Shown here one piece after another: positions 1 through 9,475 of a DNA stretch of 64,000 bases. The stretch lies in assembly GCF_036409155.1 (NCBI RefSeq), contig NZ_JAZGLW010000001.1, positions 620,001 to 684,000 of the forward strand. Reading direction: 5' to 3'. A program made the position numbers and the translations under genes. Every line of letters starts with the position of its first letter. The first letter of the stretch is position 1. Below the pieces are notes generated by a model. It saw only the letters and a program-made list of their open reading frames with translations. It had not been told where the DNA came from and searched no databases. This DNA is from Mycobacterium sp. 050128 (lineage in GTDB: Bacteria; Actinomycetota; Actinomycetes; Mycobacteriales; Mycobacteriaceae).

Positions 1-500
1 CCGAACCCGTCGACCGAATCGTCTCGATCGAAGCGTTCGAGCACTTCGGGCACGAGAACTACGACGACTTCTTCAAGCGGACGTTCGAGATCATGCCCGA
101 CGACGGCCGCATGACCGTGCAAAGCAGCGTCAGCTACCACCCGTACAACATGAACGCCCGCGGCAAGAAACTCACCTTCGAGACCGTGCGCTTCATCAAG
201 TTCATCATCACCGAGATCTTCCCAGGCGGCCGCCTGCCGACCACCGAGATGATGGTCGAGCACGGCGAGAAGGCGGGTTTCGTTGTGCCCGAACCGCTTT
301 CACTGCGCGACCATTACGTCAAGACGCTGCACATCTGGGGCGATACGTTGGAGTCCAACAAGGACAAGGCCATCGAGGTCACTTCCGAAGAGGTCTACGA
401 GCGCTACATGAAGTACCTACGCGGCTGCGAGCACTACTTCGGCGACGAGATGCTGGACTGCAGCCTGGTGACCTACCTCAAGCCGGGTGCCTCGAACTAG
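1..500 (+). CDS. mmaA4: Hydroxymycolate-forming methyltransferase MmaA4, 3' part only
   Basis: The frame is open from base 3 and ends at TAG 498-500, so about the last 165 residues of a roughly 300-residue protein are visible. This is the C-terminal half of a SAM-dependent cyclopropane/mycolic acid methyltransferase. Recognisable stretches are [26 protein letters not shown] and [16 protein letters not shown], which follow M. tuberculosis MmaA4 (Rv0642c) more closely than I recall for MmaA1-3 or CmaA. MmaA4 makes the distal hydroxymycolate from which keto- and methoxymycolates derive, acting on meromycolyl-AcpM in the cytoplasm. The SAM-binding N-terminus lies outside the window. Lying next to rplA matches the H37Rv order. 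MmaA paralogues are very similar, so the paralogue call is good but not certain. Confidence 0.9.
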   Translation, partial: EPVDRIVSIEAFEHFGHENYDDFFKRTFEIMPDDGRMTVQSSVSYHPYNMNARGKKLTFETVRFIKFIITEIFPGGRLPTTEMMVEHGEKAGFVVPEPLSLRDHYVKTLHIWGDTLESNKDKAIEVTSEEVYERYMKYLRGCEHYFGDEMLDCSLVTYLKPGASN

Positions 501-532
501 TAGCGGCCCAATGGGCCTGATTTTCTCCGCGC

Positions 533-559
533 TGTCGGATTAGGGCTGCGTCGTTCGTC
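533..559 (+). promoter_or_regulatory. Possible ECF42-type promoter ahead of the YCII gene
   Basis: TGTCGG at 533-538 and CGTC at 556-559 are separated by 17 bases and lie about 50 bases before the YCII start codon. As I recall, ECF42 sigma factors recognise a TGTCGA-like -35 and a short CGTC-like -10, and their main target is the adjacent DGPF gene. The match is short, so this is a suggestion. Confidence 0.4.
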
Positions 560-612
560 GGATAGGTAGAGAGTGGAGCACGAGGCTTCGCTCGCTATCG
601 GAGGTGACGAAC

Positions 613-1311
613 ATGCAGTATTTCGCGCTGTTGATCAGCAAAGAGCAAGACCGCACACCCGACGACCCGGCCACCGCGATGGCGGCATGGGAAAGGTTCC
701 ACACCAAGGCCGGCCCGGCGATCAAGTCCGGAGACGCGCTGGCGCCCGCGGCCGGCGCGGCGGTCATCACCGGCGGCCCGGACACCCGAGTGGTCACCGA
801 CGGCCCGTTCGCCGAGTCCGCCGAGGTGGCCTGCGGCTACTACGTGTTCGAAGCGGAAAACCTCGATGAGGCGCTTGCCCTGGCGCGCGATATCCCGCTC
901 GCCACATATGGAGCCGTGGAGGTGTGGCCCACCGTCCACTCGATCGAGACGTCCCGCCCGCTCACCGGCAACGACTGGCTGGCGCTGCTGCTGGAACCGG
1001 CCGAGAAGGCACACACCCCCGGCACGCCGGACTGGGAGGCGGTGGCGGCCAAGCACGCGGACCTGCACGCGGCCGTCGGCGATCACATTGTCGGCGGAGC
1101 CGCGTTGCACGATCGGTCCACCGCGACGACCGTGCGGGTGCGCGACGGCGAGGTCCTGATCACCGACGGGCCCTATGTGGAAGGCGCCGAAATCGCCACC
1201 GGCATCTACCTATTGGGTGCGGCGGACCGTGACGAGGCCGTCAAGATCGCGTCGATGATTCCCGCCTCGACGGTGCAGTTGCGGCAGCTCGCTGGAATCT
1301 CGGGACTCTAA
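613..1311 (+). CDS. Tandem YCII/DGPF-domain protein paired with an ECF42 sigma factor
   Basis: This 232-residue protein has two consecutive YCII-related (DGPF) domains. The first has TDGPFAES near residue 60 and the second TDGPYVEGAE near residue 185, so it looks like an internal duplication of the usual ~110-residue domain. YCII folds are ferredoxin-like; their biochemical role in sigma-factor pairs is unknown. The ATG at 613 follows GGAGG at about 600-604 with good spacing and is preferred over the in-frame GTG at 604. The sigma factor starts 9 bases after the stop, so the two are probably co-transcribed. This matches the known ECF42-DGPF neighbourhood, in which the sigma factor activates the DGPF gene. 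Function in the cell is not known. Confidence 0.85.
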   Translation: MQYFALLISKEQDRTPDDPATAMAAWERFHTKAGPAIKSGDALAPAAGAAVITGGPDTRVVTDGPFAESAEVACGYYVFEAENLDEALALARDIPLATYGAVEVWPTVHSIETSRPLTGNDWLALLLEPAEKAHTPGTPDWEAVAAKHADLHAAVGDHIVGGAALHDRSTATTVRVRDGEVLITDGPYVEGAEIATGIYLLGAADRDEAVKIASMIPASTVQLRQLAGISGL

Positions 1312-1320
1312 CCGTCCGCA

Positions 1321-2538
1321 ATGAACAGCCTGGACGGCGTCTTCCGCCGGGAATGGGGTCCCGCCGTCGCCGCGCTCGCGCGATGGTCCGGCGACCTCAC
1401 CGTCGCCGAAGACGCCGTCCAGGAGGCCTGCGCCGAGGCGCTGCGCAGCTGGTCCCGCGACGGTGTGCCCGACAGCCCCGGCGGGTGGCTGATAACCGTT
1501 GCCCGCAACCGTGCCCGGGATCGGCTGCGCCGCGAATCCGTCCGTCCCGGAAAGGAATTGGCGGCTTTCGTGGACGAGATCAAGGCACGCACCGAGCACA
1601 CCGACCCGCATCCGGTTCGCGACGACGAGCTGCGGATGATGTTCACCTGTGCGCATCCGGCGCTGGACCGGCAGTCGCAATTGGCACTGACGCTGCGGCT
1701 GGTGTCCGGATTGACCGTCGCCGAGATCGCACGGGCTCTGTTGCAGACGGACACCGCCGTCGGTCAACGAATCACGCGCGCCAAGAACAAGATTCGTCAC
1801 GCCAACATCCCGCTGCGGGTACCGCCGGCGCAACTGCTGCCCGAGCGGACACCACACGTGCTCGGTTGTATCTATTCGGTTTTCACCGAGGGGTATTGGT
1901 CGACGACGGGTTCGTCGGCGATCCGCGACGAACTGTGCGACGAAGGCGTCCGGCTGGCCGGCGAGTTGTGCACGCTGATGCCGGACGAGCGTGAGGCCCA
2001 CGCCTTGACCGCCCTGACCCTGCTGCACGACTCGCGGCGAGCGACGCGGATCGATCACACCGGGATGCTGGTGCCATTGGAGGATCAGGACCGCAGCAAG
2101 TGGGACCGCGGCCGTATCGCGCGCGGGCTGGACCGGCTGCGCCTGGCCGAGGGTTCGACCGGCCCGTATCTGCCCCAGGCCGTGATCGCCGCGGTGCACG
2201 CGACGGCGCCGTCATGGGAGCAGACCGATTGGGTCACCATCTGCACGGCCTACGACCGGCTGTTGGAATTAACGGGTTCGCCGGTGGCGGGCGCCAACCG
2301 CGCGATGGCGGTGGGCTTGCGCGACGGCCCCGACGCCGGGCTTTTAGCGCTGGACGAGGTGGCGCGCGATCCCCGGCTGACCCGCTCGAATCTGGTCGCG
2401 ACGGTAAGGGCCGATCTGCTGCGGCGCGCCGGACGGCCCACCGAAGCGCTCACCTGGTATCGAACGGCATTGGAGTCCAACGGGTCTGAGCCGGGGCGCG
2501 ACTTCTTGCGGCGACGTATCGCCGAGTGTGGGGGGTGA
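1321..2538 (+). CDS. ECF42-family RNA polymerase sigma factor with C-terminal helical extension
   Basis: This 405-residue protein is twice the length of a minimal ECF sigma factor. The N-terminal ~170 residues hold sigma region 2 (EDAVQEACAEALRSW, then GGWLITVARNRARDRLRR) and region 4 (LTLRLVSGLTVAEIARALL with its helix-turn-helix). The rest is the conserved ECF42 extension (FTEGYWSTTG, then ALTALTLLHDSRRATR, then LVPLEDQDRSKWD), a TPR-like region thought to replace an anti-sigma factor in regulating this family. No anti-sigma gene is adjacent. It follows the YCII gene directly. The stimulus is unknown. It sits between mmaA4 and rplA, a junction where I recall no such genes in H37Rv. Confidence 0.9.
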   Translation: MNSLDGVFRREWGPAVAALARWSGDLTVAEDAVQEACAEALRSWSRDGVPDSPGGWLITVARNRARDRLRRESVRPGKELAAFVDEIKARTEHTDPHPVRDDELRMMFTCAHPALDRQSQLALTLRLVSGLTVAEIARALLQTDTAVGQRITRAKNKIRHANIPLRVPPAQLLPERTPHVLGCIYSVFTEGYWSTTGSSAIRDELCDEGVRLAGELCTLMPDEREAHALTALTLLHDSRRATRIDHTGMLVPLEDQDRSKWDRGRIARGLDRLRLAEGSTGPYLPQAVIAAVHATAPSWEQTDWVTICTAYDRLLELTGSPVAGANRAMAVGLRDGPDAGLLALDEVARDPRLTRSNLVATVRADLLRRAGRPTEALTWYRTALESNGSEPGRDFLRRRIAECGG

Positions 2539-2612
2539 CATGCGCCGAACGTCGAGTTGTCGGGCTGATCTCGGAAAAAGCGCCCAACAAGTCGACGCTC
2601 GACGTGAAGTGA

Positions 2613-3320
2613 CTAGGCTTCGGTGAAGTTGCGGGTGACGGCCGGGTCGACCGGAATGCCCGGGCCGGTGGTCGTCGACACGGTGATCTTCTTCAGGTAG
2701 CGACCCTTCGAGGACGACGGCTTGAGCCGCAGCACCTCGTCGATCGCGGCGCCGTAATTCTCCGCGAGGTTCTTCTCGTCGAACGACGCCTTGCCGATCA
2801 CGAAGTGCAGGTTGGCCTGCTTGTCGATGCGGAAGTTGATCTTTCCGCCCTTGATGTCGTTGACGGCCTTGGCGATGTCCGGCGTCACCGTGCCGGTCTT
2901 GGGGTTCGGCATCAGGCCGCGCGGGCCGAGGATGCGCGCGATGCGACCGACCTTGGCCATCTGGTCCGGCGTGGCGATCGCGGCGTCGAACTCGAGGAAG
3001 CCGCCCTGGATCTTCTCGATCAGGTCGTCGCTGCCCACGATGTCGGCACCCGCGGCGGTGGCCTCTTCGGCCTTGTCACCGACGGCGAACACCGCGACCC
3101 GGGCCGTCTTACCGGTGCCGTGCGGAAGATTGACCGTGCCACGGACCATCTGGTCCGCCTTGCGCGGGTCGACGCCCAGCCGGATCGCCACCTCGACGGT
3201 CGAGTCCTGCTTGGTCGAACCCGTCTCCTTGGCGAGCTTGGCCGCCTGGAGCGGGGTGTACAGGTTGTCGCGATCCACCTTCTCGGCGGCGGCGCGGTAT
3301 GCCTTGCTGTTCTTGCTCAT
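2613..3320 (-). CDS. rplA: 50S ribosomal protein L1
   Basis: This 235-residue protein is full length for bacterial L1 and carries the family signatures [20 protein letters not shown] near the N-terminus and [15 protein letters not shown] in the centre. L1 forms the L1 stalk of the large subunit, helps release deacylated tRNA and in many bacteria represses its own L11-L1 operon by binding the mRNA leader. It lies 85 bases downstream of rplK and is the last gene of nusG-rplK-rplA on this strand. The unusual nearest neighbour is the ECF42 pair, which points at it convergently. Confidence 0.98.
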   Translation of the reverse strand: MSKNSKAYRAAAEKVDRDNLYTPLQAAKLAKETGSTKQDSTVEVAIRLGVDPRKADQMVRGTVNLPHGTGKTARVAVFAVGDKAEEATAAGADIVGSDDLIEKIQGGFLEFDAAIATPDQMAKVGRIARILGPRGLMPNPKTGTVTPDIAKAVNDIKGGKINFRIDKQANLHFVIGKASFDEKNLAENYGAAIDEVLRLKPSSSKGRYLKKITVSTTTGPGIPVDPAVTRNFTEA

Positions 3321-3405
3321 TGATCAATCCAATCTGGTGTTGGGGTCGTGGTTATTCGGGCCGAAGCCAGCCCTCCCACGGGGTGGAGCTCAGGGTTATG
3401 CACGC

Positions 3406-3834
3406 CTATTCAACGGTGATCCCCATCGACCGGGCGGTACCGGCGATGATCTTGGCGGCAGCGTCGATGTCGTTGGCGTTGAGATCGGTCTTCTTGGTCT
3501 CGGCGATCTCGCGGACCTGGTCCCAGGTGACCTTGGCGACCTTGGTCTTGTGCGGCTCGGCCGAGCCCTTGCCGACGCCGGCGGCCTTCAGCAGCAGCTT
3601 GGCGGCGGGCGGCGTCTTGAGCGCGAAGGTGAAGCTGCGGTCTTCGTAGACCGTGATCTCCACCGGGATCACATTGCCGCGCTGGTTTTCCGTCGCGGCG
3701 TTGTATGCCTTGCAGAACTCCATGATGTTCACACCGTGCTGGCCGAGCGCGGGTCCCACCGGCGGCGCAGGGTTTGCCTGTCCCGCCACGATCTGGAGCT
3801 TGATCAGCCCAACGACTTTCTTCTTCGGGGCCAT
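3406..3834 (-). CDS. rplK: 50S ribosomal protein L11
   Basis: This 142-residue protein is the normal length for L11. It shows the N-terminal [20 protein letters not shown] segment and the C-terminal 23S-rRNA-binding domain ([18 protein letters not shown]). L11 forms the GTPase-associated centre with 23S rRNA, is needed for RelA-type stringent signalling and is the thiopeptide target site. It follows nusG by about 60 bases and precedes rplA, the conserved bacterial order. Nothing is unusual. Confidence 0.98.
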   Translation of the reverse strand: MAPKKKVVGLIKLQIVAGQANPAPPVGPALGQHGVNIMEFCKAYNAATENQRGNVIPVEITVYEDRSFTFALKTPPAAKLLLKAAGVGKGSAEPHKTKVAKVTWDQVREIAETKKTDLNANDIDAAAKIIAGTARSMGITVE

Positions 3835-3895
3835 GAGATTTTGACGTTCCTTCCTGGTTTATGCATCCAGCCGTTCCCGCGAACGGGATGGCTGG

Positions 3896-4687
<792 letters not shown>

Positions 4688-4701
4688 CTATCTCTCTAAG
4701 C

Positions 4702-5184
4702 TCAACCGAACACCAGCAGCACGAGCTTGGTCAGGCCGAGATCAGTCAGGCCGACCAACGCCACCATGAAGGCGAGGAACACCAGCACCACGGAGGTGTA
4801 GGTGAGCATCTGCTTGCGGTTCGGCCAGATCACCTTCCGCATCTCCGCAACGACCTGCTTGAGGTAGTTGTAGACGAAGACGAGCGGGTTGGCCGTGCGG
4901 TCCCCGGGTTTCTTCGGCTTCTTGGCCTTCTTGTCGGCTCCGGCCTTCTTGGCGGTCGACTTCTTGGACTCCTTGGCGTCCTTGGAGGCCTCGTCCGACG
5001 ACTCGACGTCGACGTCTTCGCCGTCCGCCACCCGCTGCCGGGACCGCTTGCCGGTTGGCCGTTGCGGACGCGCTGCAGGCTTGGTCACCACGGCCGTCCG
5101 ACCACCGCTGGCGCTGTCGTCGGTGTCACCGCCGTCGCGTGCGGCGTCGTTGGCGGCACCGATGTCGGGGCCCTCGTCGCTCAC
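4702..5184 (-). CDS. secE: Preprotein translocase subunit SecE
   Basis: This 160-residue protein has a long charged, lysine-rich N-terminal region (many KK pairs between residues 65 and 95) and a C-terminal SecE core of about 60 residues. The core has the amphipathic helix ([19 protein letters not shown]) and a single membrane span ([15 protein letters not shown]). SecE clamps SecY in the SecYEG channel. The extended N-terminus is usual for mycobacteria. It is the first gene of the secE-nusG unit and follows tRNA-Trp on the same strand. Confidence 0.97.
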   Translation of the reverse strand: MSDEGPDIGAANDAARDGGDTDDSASGGRTAVVTKPAARPQRPTGKRSRQRVADGEDVDVESSDEASKDAKESKKSTAKKAGADKKAKKPKKPGDRTANPLVFVYNYLKQVVAEMRKVIWPNRKQMLTYTSVVLVFLAFMVALVGLTDLGLTKLVLLVFG

Positions 5185-5321
5185 CGCATGCTCCTTTGTT
5201 CGCTAGCTATCTCGCGATTCGTTCCGTGCTGTCCGGTTATGTCCAGCATGGCACGTTATCCGTTGTCCGACTCCTACTCAGGCCGTTGGGGCCTGCATCG
5301 TCGTCGGACGTTCGCCTTGTG

Positions 5322-5394
<73 letters not shown>

Positions 5395-5540
5395 TCGCGG
5401 TTGGCAGGCCAACCTGCGCTTACCTTCCGGGGCCTACATGACACACGCGCTCTCCGTTCGGTGATCGCCGAACCTATGGACAGCGCGCTGTAATGGGAAA
5501 ACCCCGAGGTCCGAGTGTACATCGGCACGGGAGTCAGATA

Positions 5541-6059
5541 CTAATTAGCGGTTCTGACGACCTGCCCGGATTCGTGGTCCCATCTGAGCTTGACGGGATC
5601 GTCGTCGTTCGATTCTTCCCGGTATTGCCCCATCAGCGTCGTGTAGGCCTCCATCACAACCTCACCGTTGTCGTCGGTGCAGATGTTCTTGGTAACGACG
5701 ATGTCGGCGCCGAATCGCTCGTTGACCGACTCGACGTCCATCCGCCCCCACAGCTTGTCGCCCGCCTGGATCGGCCTCTTGAAGACGAAGCGCTGCTCGA
5801 CCTGGACAATCACCAGGCTTTCCATGCCCAGATCGACGTGGCGGAAGAAATCCAGCTGAACGTACTTGGCGAAGATCGTGACGAGGGTCAGCGGCGCGAG
5901 GATCGAGTCGTAACCAAGTTCGGCCGCCGCGGCTTCCTCGTAGAAGGCCGGGTGATCGTTCTTGATGGCCCGGGCGAACTCACGAACCTGCTCGCGGCCG
6001 ACCACGAAGTAGTCCGGATACCGCCAGATCATGCCGCGGATATCAGTCTTGAGCGCCAT
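5541..6059 (-). CDS. hadC: (3R)-hydroxyacyl-ACP dehydratase subunit HadC
   Basis: This 172-residue single hot-dog-fold protein closely follows M. tuberculosis HadC (MALKTDIRGMIWRYPDYF at the N-terminus; FFRHVDLGMESLVIVQVEQ in the middle). HadC is the non-catalytic partner of HadB in the HadBC dehydratase of FAS-II, which extends long meromycolic chains for the outer membrane. It starts 3 bases after the hadB stop, so translation is probably coupled. It is the last gene of hadA-hadB-hadC, the pathway inhibited by thiacetazone and isoxyl. Confidence 0.97.
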   Translation of the reverse strand: MALKTDIRGMIWRYPDYFVVGREQVREFARAIKNDHPAFYEEAAAAELGYDSILAPLTLVTIFAKYVQLDFFRHVDLGMESLVIVQVEQRFVFKRPIQAGDKLWGRMDVESVNERFGADIVVTKNICTDDNGEVVMEAYTTLMGQYREESNDDDPVKLRWDHESGQVVRTAN

Positions 6060-6062
6060 GGG

Positions 6063-6491
6063 TTACGCCAACTTGGCCGACGCGACAGCCCGTCCGAAGA
6101 TCTTCTTACCGCCGGTGGTGGCGCTGATCGCGATGGTCACCAACTTGGTCTCCGGGTCAGCCGACTTCACCCGGCCGCTGAATACCAGCTCGGCGCCCTT
6201 GCCGTCGTTGGGCACCGGCACCACGGCCGTGAACCGGACGTTGTACTCGCTGACGGCACCGGGGTCCCCGACCCACGACGTGACGTAACCGCCGCCGATC
6301 CCCATCGTGAGCATGCCGTGCGCGATCGCGGTGTCCAACCCGACGACCTTGGCGATCTCGTCGTCCCAGTGGATCGGGTTCAAGTCCCCCGAAACTCCCG
6401 CGTAGTTCACCAGATCCTGGCGCGTCAGCGGGTAGGTCTTCTCCGGAAGCTGGTCGCCCACCTTCACCGAGCTGAACTCACGCAGTGGCAT
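6063..6491 (-). CDS. hadB: (3R)-hydroxyacyl-ACP dehydratase catalytic subunit HadB
   Basis: The 142-residue protein starting MPLREFSSVKVGDQLPE matches the length and start of M. tuberculosis HadB. The hydratase-2 motif YAGVSGDLNPIHWDDEIA holds the catalytic Asp and His of the hot-dog active site, and GLDTAIAHGMLTMG follows. HadB is the catalytic subunit of both HadAB and HadBC. The ATG at 6491 overlaps the end of hadA by 14 bases. A longer in-frame reading that extends into hadA is possible but not conserved. Confidence 0.97.
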   Translation of the reverse strand: MPLREFSSVKVGDQLPEKTYPLTRQDLVNYAGVSGDLNPIHWDDEIAKVVGLDTAIAHGMLTMGIGGGYVTSWVGDPGAVSEYNVRFTAVVPVPNDGKGAELVFSGRVKSADPETKLVTIAISATTGGKKIFGRAVASAKLA

Positions 6492-6957
6492 CAGTAAATC
6501 CCTCTTCCCCGTTCTCGCCGGCACGGCCCGCCAGGGTCGTGTAGGTCTCCTGCACGATGTCACCGGCCTCGTCGGTGATGATGTTCTTGGTCACGATGAT
6601 CTGGGTGCCGTGCGAGACGCGCATGGAGTCCACGTATACGTCGCAGTAGAGCCGGTCGCCCGCCACGAGCGGCTTGAAGTACTTGAGCACCTGGTCGACC
6701 TGGACGATCTGCGCGTCGCTCACCGCGATGTTGGCGTGCCTGAAGAACGCCGACTGCGCCTGGTAGCCGAATACGCAGCAGAACGTCAGCGGCGCCAGCA
6801 GCCCCTTGTAGCCGAGTTCGGCGGCGGCCTGCTCCTGGGAGAAGTACGCGTCGTTATTCTGCACGGCGACCGCGTACTCGCGGATCTTTTCCCGCTCCAC
6901 CTCGTAGTAGTCGGGATAGCGGTAATGCATCCCGACTAGATCTTTGGTCAACGGCAC
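6478..6957 (-). CDS. hadA: (3R)-hydroxyacyl-ACP dehydratase subunit HadA
   Basis: This 159-residue hot-dog protein has the HadA N-terminus (VGMHYRYPDYYEVEREKIRE) and AAELGYKGLLAPLTF. It partners HadB in the early FAS-II dehydration cycles and is the main site of resistance to thiacetazone and isoxyl. It lacks the catalytic hydratase-2 Asp/His signature, as expected for the substrate-binding subunit. It is first in the three-gene operon, with rpmG and two tRNA genes upstream on the same strand. Confidence 0.97.
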   Translation of the reverse strand: MPLTKDLVGMHYRYPDYYEVEREKIREYAVAVQNNDAYFSQEQAAAELGYKGLLAPLTFCCVFGYQAQSAFFRHANIAVSDAQIVQVDQVLKYFKPLVAGDRLYCDVYVDSMRVSHGTQIIVTKNIITDEAGDIVQETYTTLAGRAGENGEEGFTDATA

Positions 6958-7004
6958 GGCTTTAAAACCTACCTGGTCAATTTCGTCTAAACAGCTAGAG
7001 ATAA

Positions 7005-7172
7005 TTAGCGCGTCTCGCGGTGTGCCTGGTGCTTGCCGCAGTTCGGGCAGAACTTCTTCAGCTCCAACCGGTCCGGGTCGTTGCGGCGGTTCTTCTTGGT
7101 GATGTAGTTACGGTGTTTGCACACGTCGCAGGCCAAAGTGATCTTCGGCCGCACATCGGTACTGGAAGCCAT
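7005..7172 (-). CDS. rpmG2: 50S ribosomal protein L33 (zinc-ribbon form)
   Basis: This 55-residue protein starts [18 protein letters not shown] and ends in HRETR. Two CxxC pairs (CDVC and CPNC) mark it as the zinc-binding paralogue of L33. In M. tuberculosis rpmG2 sits in the same place upstream of hadA; the zinc-free form is encoded elsewhere in a zinc-repressed ribosomal cluster. It is part of the large subunit near the E site. It has its own short leader after tRNA-Met. Confidence 0.97.
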   Translation of the reverse strand: MASSTDVRPKITLACDVCKHRNYITKKNRRNDPDRLELKKFCPNCGKHQAHRETR

Positions 7173-7216
7173 TACGGTTCTCTCTCAAATCTCTCGAACT
7201 CTACGTTGTTGTGTTG

Positions 7217-7290
<74 letters not shown>

Positions 7291-7326
7291 TCTGGTACCC
7301 GCCGTCCGCCTGTTCGGCGTCCGCCG

Positions 7327-7399
7327 AGCCCCCTAACGGAATCGAACCGTTGACCTTTTCCTTACCATGGAAACGCTCTACCGACTGAGCTAAGGGGGC
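7327..7399 (-). tRNA. thrT: tRNA-Thr (GGT anticodon)
   Basis: The 73-nt cloverleaf on the minus strand begins GCCCCCTTAGCTCAGT, has anticodon GGT in the loop ATGGTAA and ends in the acceptor 3' strand AGGGGGC. It lies 36 bases upstream of tRNA-Met, probably co-transcribed with it. Confidence 0.96.
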
Positions 7400-7484
7400 C
7401 TGGAACCCGTAGCGGTCAGTCTTGCCTCGGGCCTAAAAGAGGGTACAGCGCGACGCGCGACCGCACCAAACCAGAAGAAGGCGT

Positions 7485-7694
7485 TCAGCCGCCGCCGTTG
7501 TTGCGGTGTGGTTGCCACGCGCTGAGGTCGCTGAACTCGTCGTAAATGTCCTCTTGGTCGCCATCCGCGTCCTCCGCGTCGAGCAGGGTCCGCAGCGCCA
7601 GGTGCACGACCTCGCGCGCATCGGCCAGGTGATAGCGACGTATTGCCTCTTGCACCAGGTCGTCGTCGATCTCGATTTCGACCTTCTTGAGCAT
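7485..7694 (-). CDS. Small VapB-like antitoxin protein without an adjacent toxin
   Basis: A 69-residue protein with a ribbon-helix-helix-like N-terminus (KKVEIEIDDDLVQEAI, then DAREVVHLALRTLL), the pattern of VapB antitoxins. The C-terminal tail is acidic and would be the toxin-binding part. I place the start at ATG 7694 because the fold begins there; an in-frame ATG at 7718 would add 8 residues. No PIN-domain VapC gene is adjacent: the flanks are tRNA-Thr and an MBL hydrolase. It appears to correspond to the small H37Rv gene Rv0634A, so it is an old orphan rather than a recent loss. Whether it regulates transcription is unknown. Confidence 0.75.
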   Translation of the reverse strand: MLKKVEIEIDDDLVQEAIRRYHLADAREVVHLALRTLLDAEDADGDQEDIYDEFSDLSAWQPHRNNGGG

Positions 7695-7805
7695 GGACCA
7701 ACAATACCCACGCAGCACCGATCGAACCGTTCGGCGAAAGTGCGGTTGACGGGCCGTGATGCGCCCGAAATGCCAGCTCGGTTCGCCGGGTCATAGTCTG
7801 TTGCG

Positions 7806-8528
7806 GTGACAGATTCGTCAGCGGACCGACTGTATTTCCGGCAACTGCTCTCCGGTCGCGATTTCGCCGCCGGCGACATGATGGCCGCCCAAATGGGCAA
7901 TTTCGCGTATCTGATCGGCGACCGTCAGACCGGCGACTGCATGGTGGTCGACCCGGCATATGCCGCCGGCGAGCTGGTCGACGCGGCCGAAGCCGACGGC
8001 ATGCACCTGTCCGGTGTACTGGTCACCCACCATCACCCGGACCACGTGGGTGGCTCGATGATGGGCTTCGAACTCAACGGCCTGGCCGACCTGCTGGAGC
8101 GGACCAGTGTGCCGGTGCACGTGAATACCCACGAGGCGCTTTGGGTGTCGCGGGTTACCGGGATTGGCGTCGACGACCTGACCCCGCACGAGCACGGCGA
8201 CAAGATCAGCATCGGCGCTATCGAGATCGAGCTGCTGCACACCCCCGGCCATACGCCGGGTAGCCAGTGCTTCCTGCTGGACGGCCGGCTGGTCGCCGGC
8301 GACACGCTCTTCCTGGACGGCTGCGGGCGCACCGACTTTCCCGGCGGGGACTCCGACGAGATGTATCGCAGCCTGCAGCAGCTGGCGGCGCTGCCCGGCG
8401 ACCCGACCGTTTTTCCGGGCCACTGGTATTCCACCGACCCGAGCGCGTCGCTGGCCGAGGTCAAGCGTTCCAACTATGTGTATCGCGCCGCCAACCTTGA
8501 CCAGTGGCGAATGTTGATGGGCGGCTGA
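7806..8528 (+). CDS. Metallo-beta-lactamase-fold hydrolase, glyoxalase II-like
   Basis: A 240-residue MBL-fold protein with the metal motif VTHHHPDHVGG (His75, His77, Asp79, His80), then HTPGHTPGSQCF and GDTLFLDGCGRTDFPGG. These are hallmarks of the glyoxalase II/persulfide dioxygenase branch of the family. It corresponds to H37Rv Rv0634c, annotated there as a possible glyoxalase II. The substrate is not proven; mycobacteria lack glutathione, so a mycothiol or other thioester is more likely. The start is GTG 7806. It is divergent from the VapB-like gene. Confidence 0.88.
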   Translation: MTDSSADRLYFRQLLSGRDFAAGDMMAAQMGNFAYLIGDRQTGDCMVVDPAYAAGELVDAAEADGMHLSGVLVTHHHPDHVGGSMMGFELNGLADLLERTSVPVHVNTHEALWVSRVTGIGVDDLTPHEHGDKISIGAIEIELLHTPGHTPGSQCFLLDGRLVAGDTLFLDGCGRTDFPGGDSDEMYRSLQQLAALPGDPTVFPGHWYSTDPSASLAEVKRSNYVYRAANLDQWRMLMGG

Positions 8529-8607
8529 GTAATAGCCAGGATCATTGCGATTCCGCGGCCGGGCCAGCACAATTTCGGGTGCACATCGCTGTGATATAAG
8601 CGGAGGG

Positions 8608-9450
8608 ATGGATTCCATGGGGTGGATCCAGGGCAGCTGGCACGGGGTCACCGATGTTGAGTCCAGCACCTGGTTGGCGTGGGCGGCGTGGGCGGCGATT
8701 GCGCTCGGCGTGATCGCCCTGGTCTTTGCCAACCATCAGATCAGCCGCAACCGCCGGCTGGCCTCCGAGCAGACCCGGCCTCATGTGGGCATGCTGATGG
8801 AGCCGCACGCCGCGGACTGGCACGTGATCGAGCTGGTCGTCCGCAATTTCGGTCGTACCGCCGCCTACGACATCCGCTTTTCGTTTTCGAGTCCGCCGAC
8901 GGTGGCCGAATACGAGAATTCCACCGACGGTTATGCCGAAGTGGTCGAACTGCAGCTGCCCAGCGAATTGCCGGTACTCGCGCCCGGCCAGGAGTGGCGG
9001 ATGGTCTGGGATTCCGCACTCGACCGCGGCGAAATCGGCGGCGGCATCGAGTCGCGCTTCACCGGCAAGGTGGTCTACTACGACCGCCCCGACAAGCCGC
9101 GCGGGTGGCGGTTCTGGGAGCGCGAGCGCCAGCCGCTGGAGACCAACGTGGTGCTGGACTGGGATGCCTTGCCGCCGGTGCAGCGCATCGAGTTGATGAC
9201 GACGCACGACCTGGCCAAGCGGGAAAAGCAGAAACTGGAACTGCTACGCAGCCTGCTGACCTACTTCCACTACGCGAGCAAGGAAACGCGCGCCGACGTG
9301 TTCCGCACCGAGATCGAACGAATCAACAACGCGGTGGCCGAAACTCAGGATCGCTGGCGTGCCCGGCAGCTCGATGCACCGACCGACGTCGGTCTGCGCT
9401 GGGGCAACTCCCAAGACGATCTCGGTAAACACCGCGGCGAGCACGTTTGA
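8608..9450 (+). CDS. Membrane-anchored conserved hypothetical protein (Rv0633c-like)
   Basis: A 280-residue protein. Residues 20-40 form one hydrophobic span (STWLAWAAWAAIALGVIALV) followed by basic residues, so the bulk is probably cytoplasmic. The soluble part has a beta-rich stretch around residues 60-160 and a helical, charged C-terminus (LAKREKQKLELLRSLLTYF). I chose ATG 8608 because it follows GGAGGG closely; an upstream in-frame ATG at 8545 has no such site. Position and length fit H37Rv Rv0633c. No function is known. It is followed 25 bases later by echA3 and may share its transcript. Confidence 0.75.
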   Translation: MDSMGWIQGSWHGVTDVESSTWLAWAAWAAIALGVIALVFANHQISRNRRLASEQTRPHVGMLMEPHAADWHVIELVVRNFGRTAAYDIRFSFSSPPTVAEYENSTDGYAEVVELQLPSELPVLAPGQEWRMVWDSALDRGEIGGGIESRFTGKVVYYDRPDKPRGWRFWERERQPLETNVVLDWDALPPVQRIELMTTHDLAKREKQKLELLRSLLTYFHYASKETRADVFRTEIERINNAVAETQDRWRARQLDAPTDVGLRWGNSQDDLGKHRGEHV

Positions 9451-9475
9451 GCGCCCACGTCCGAAGGAGCAACGC

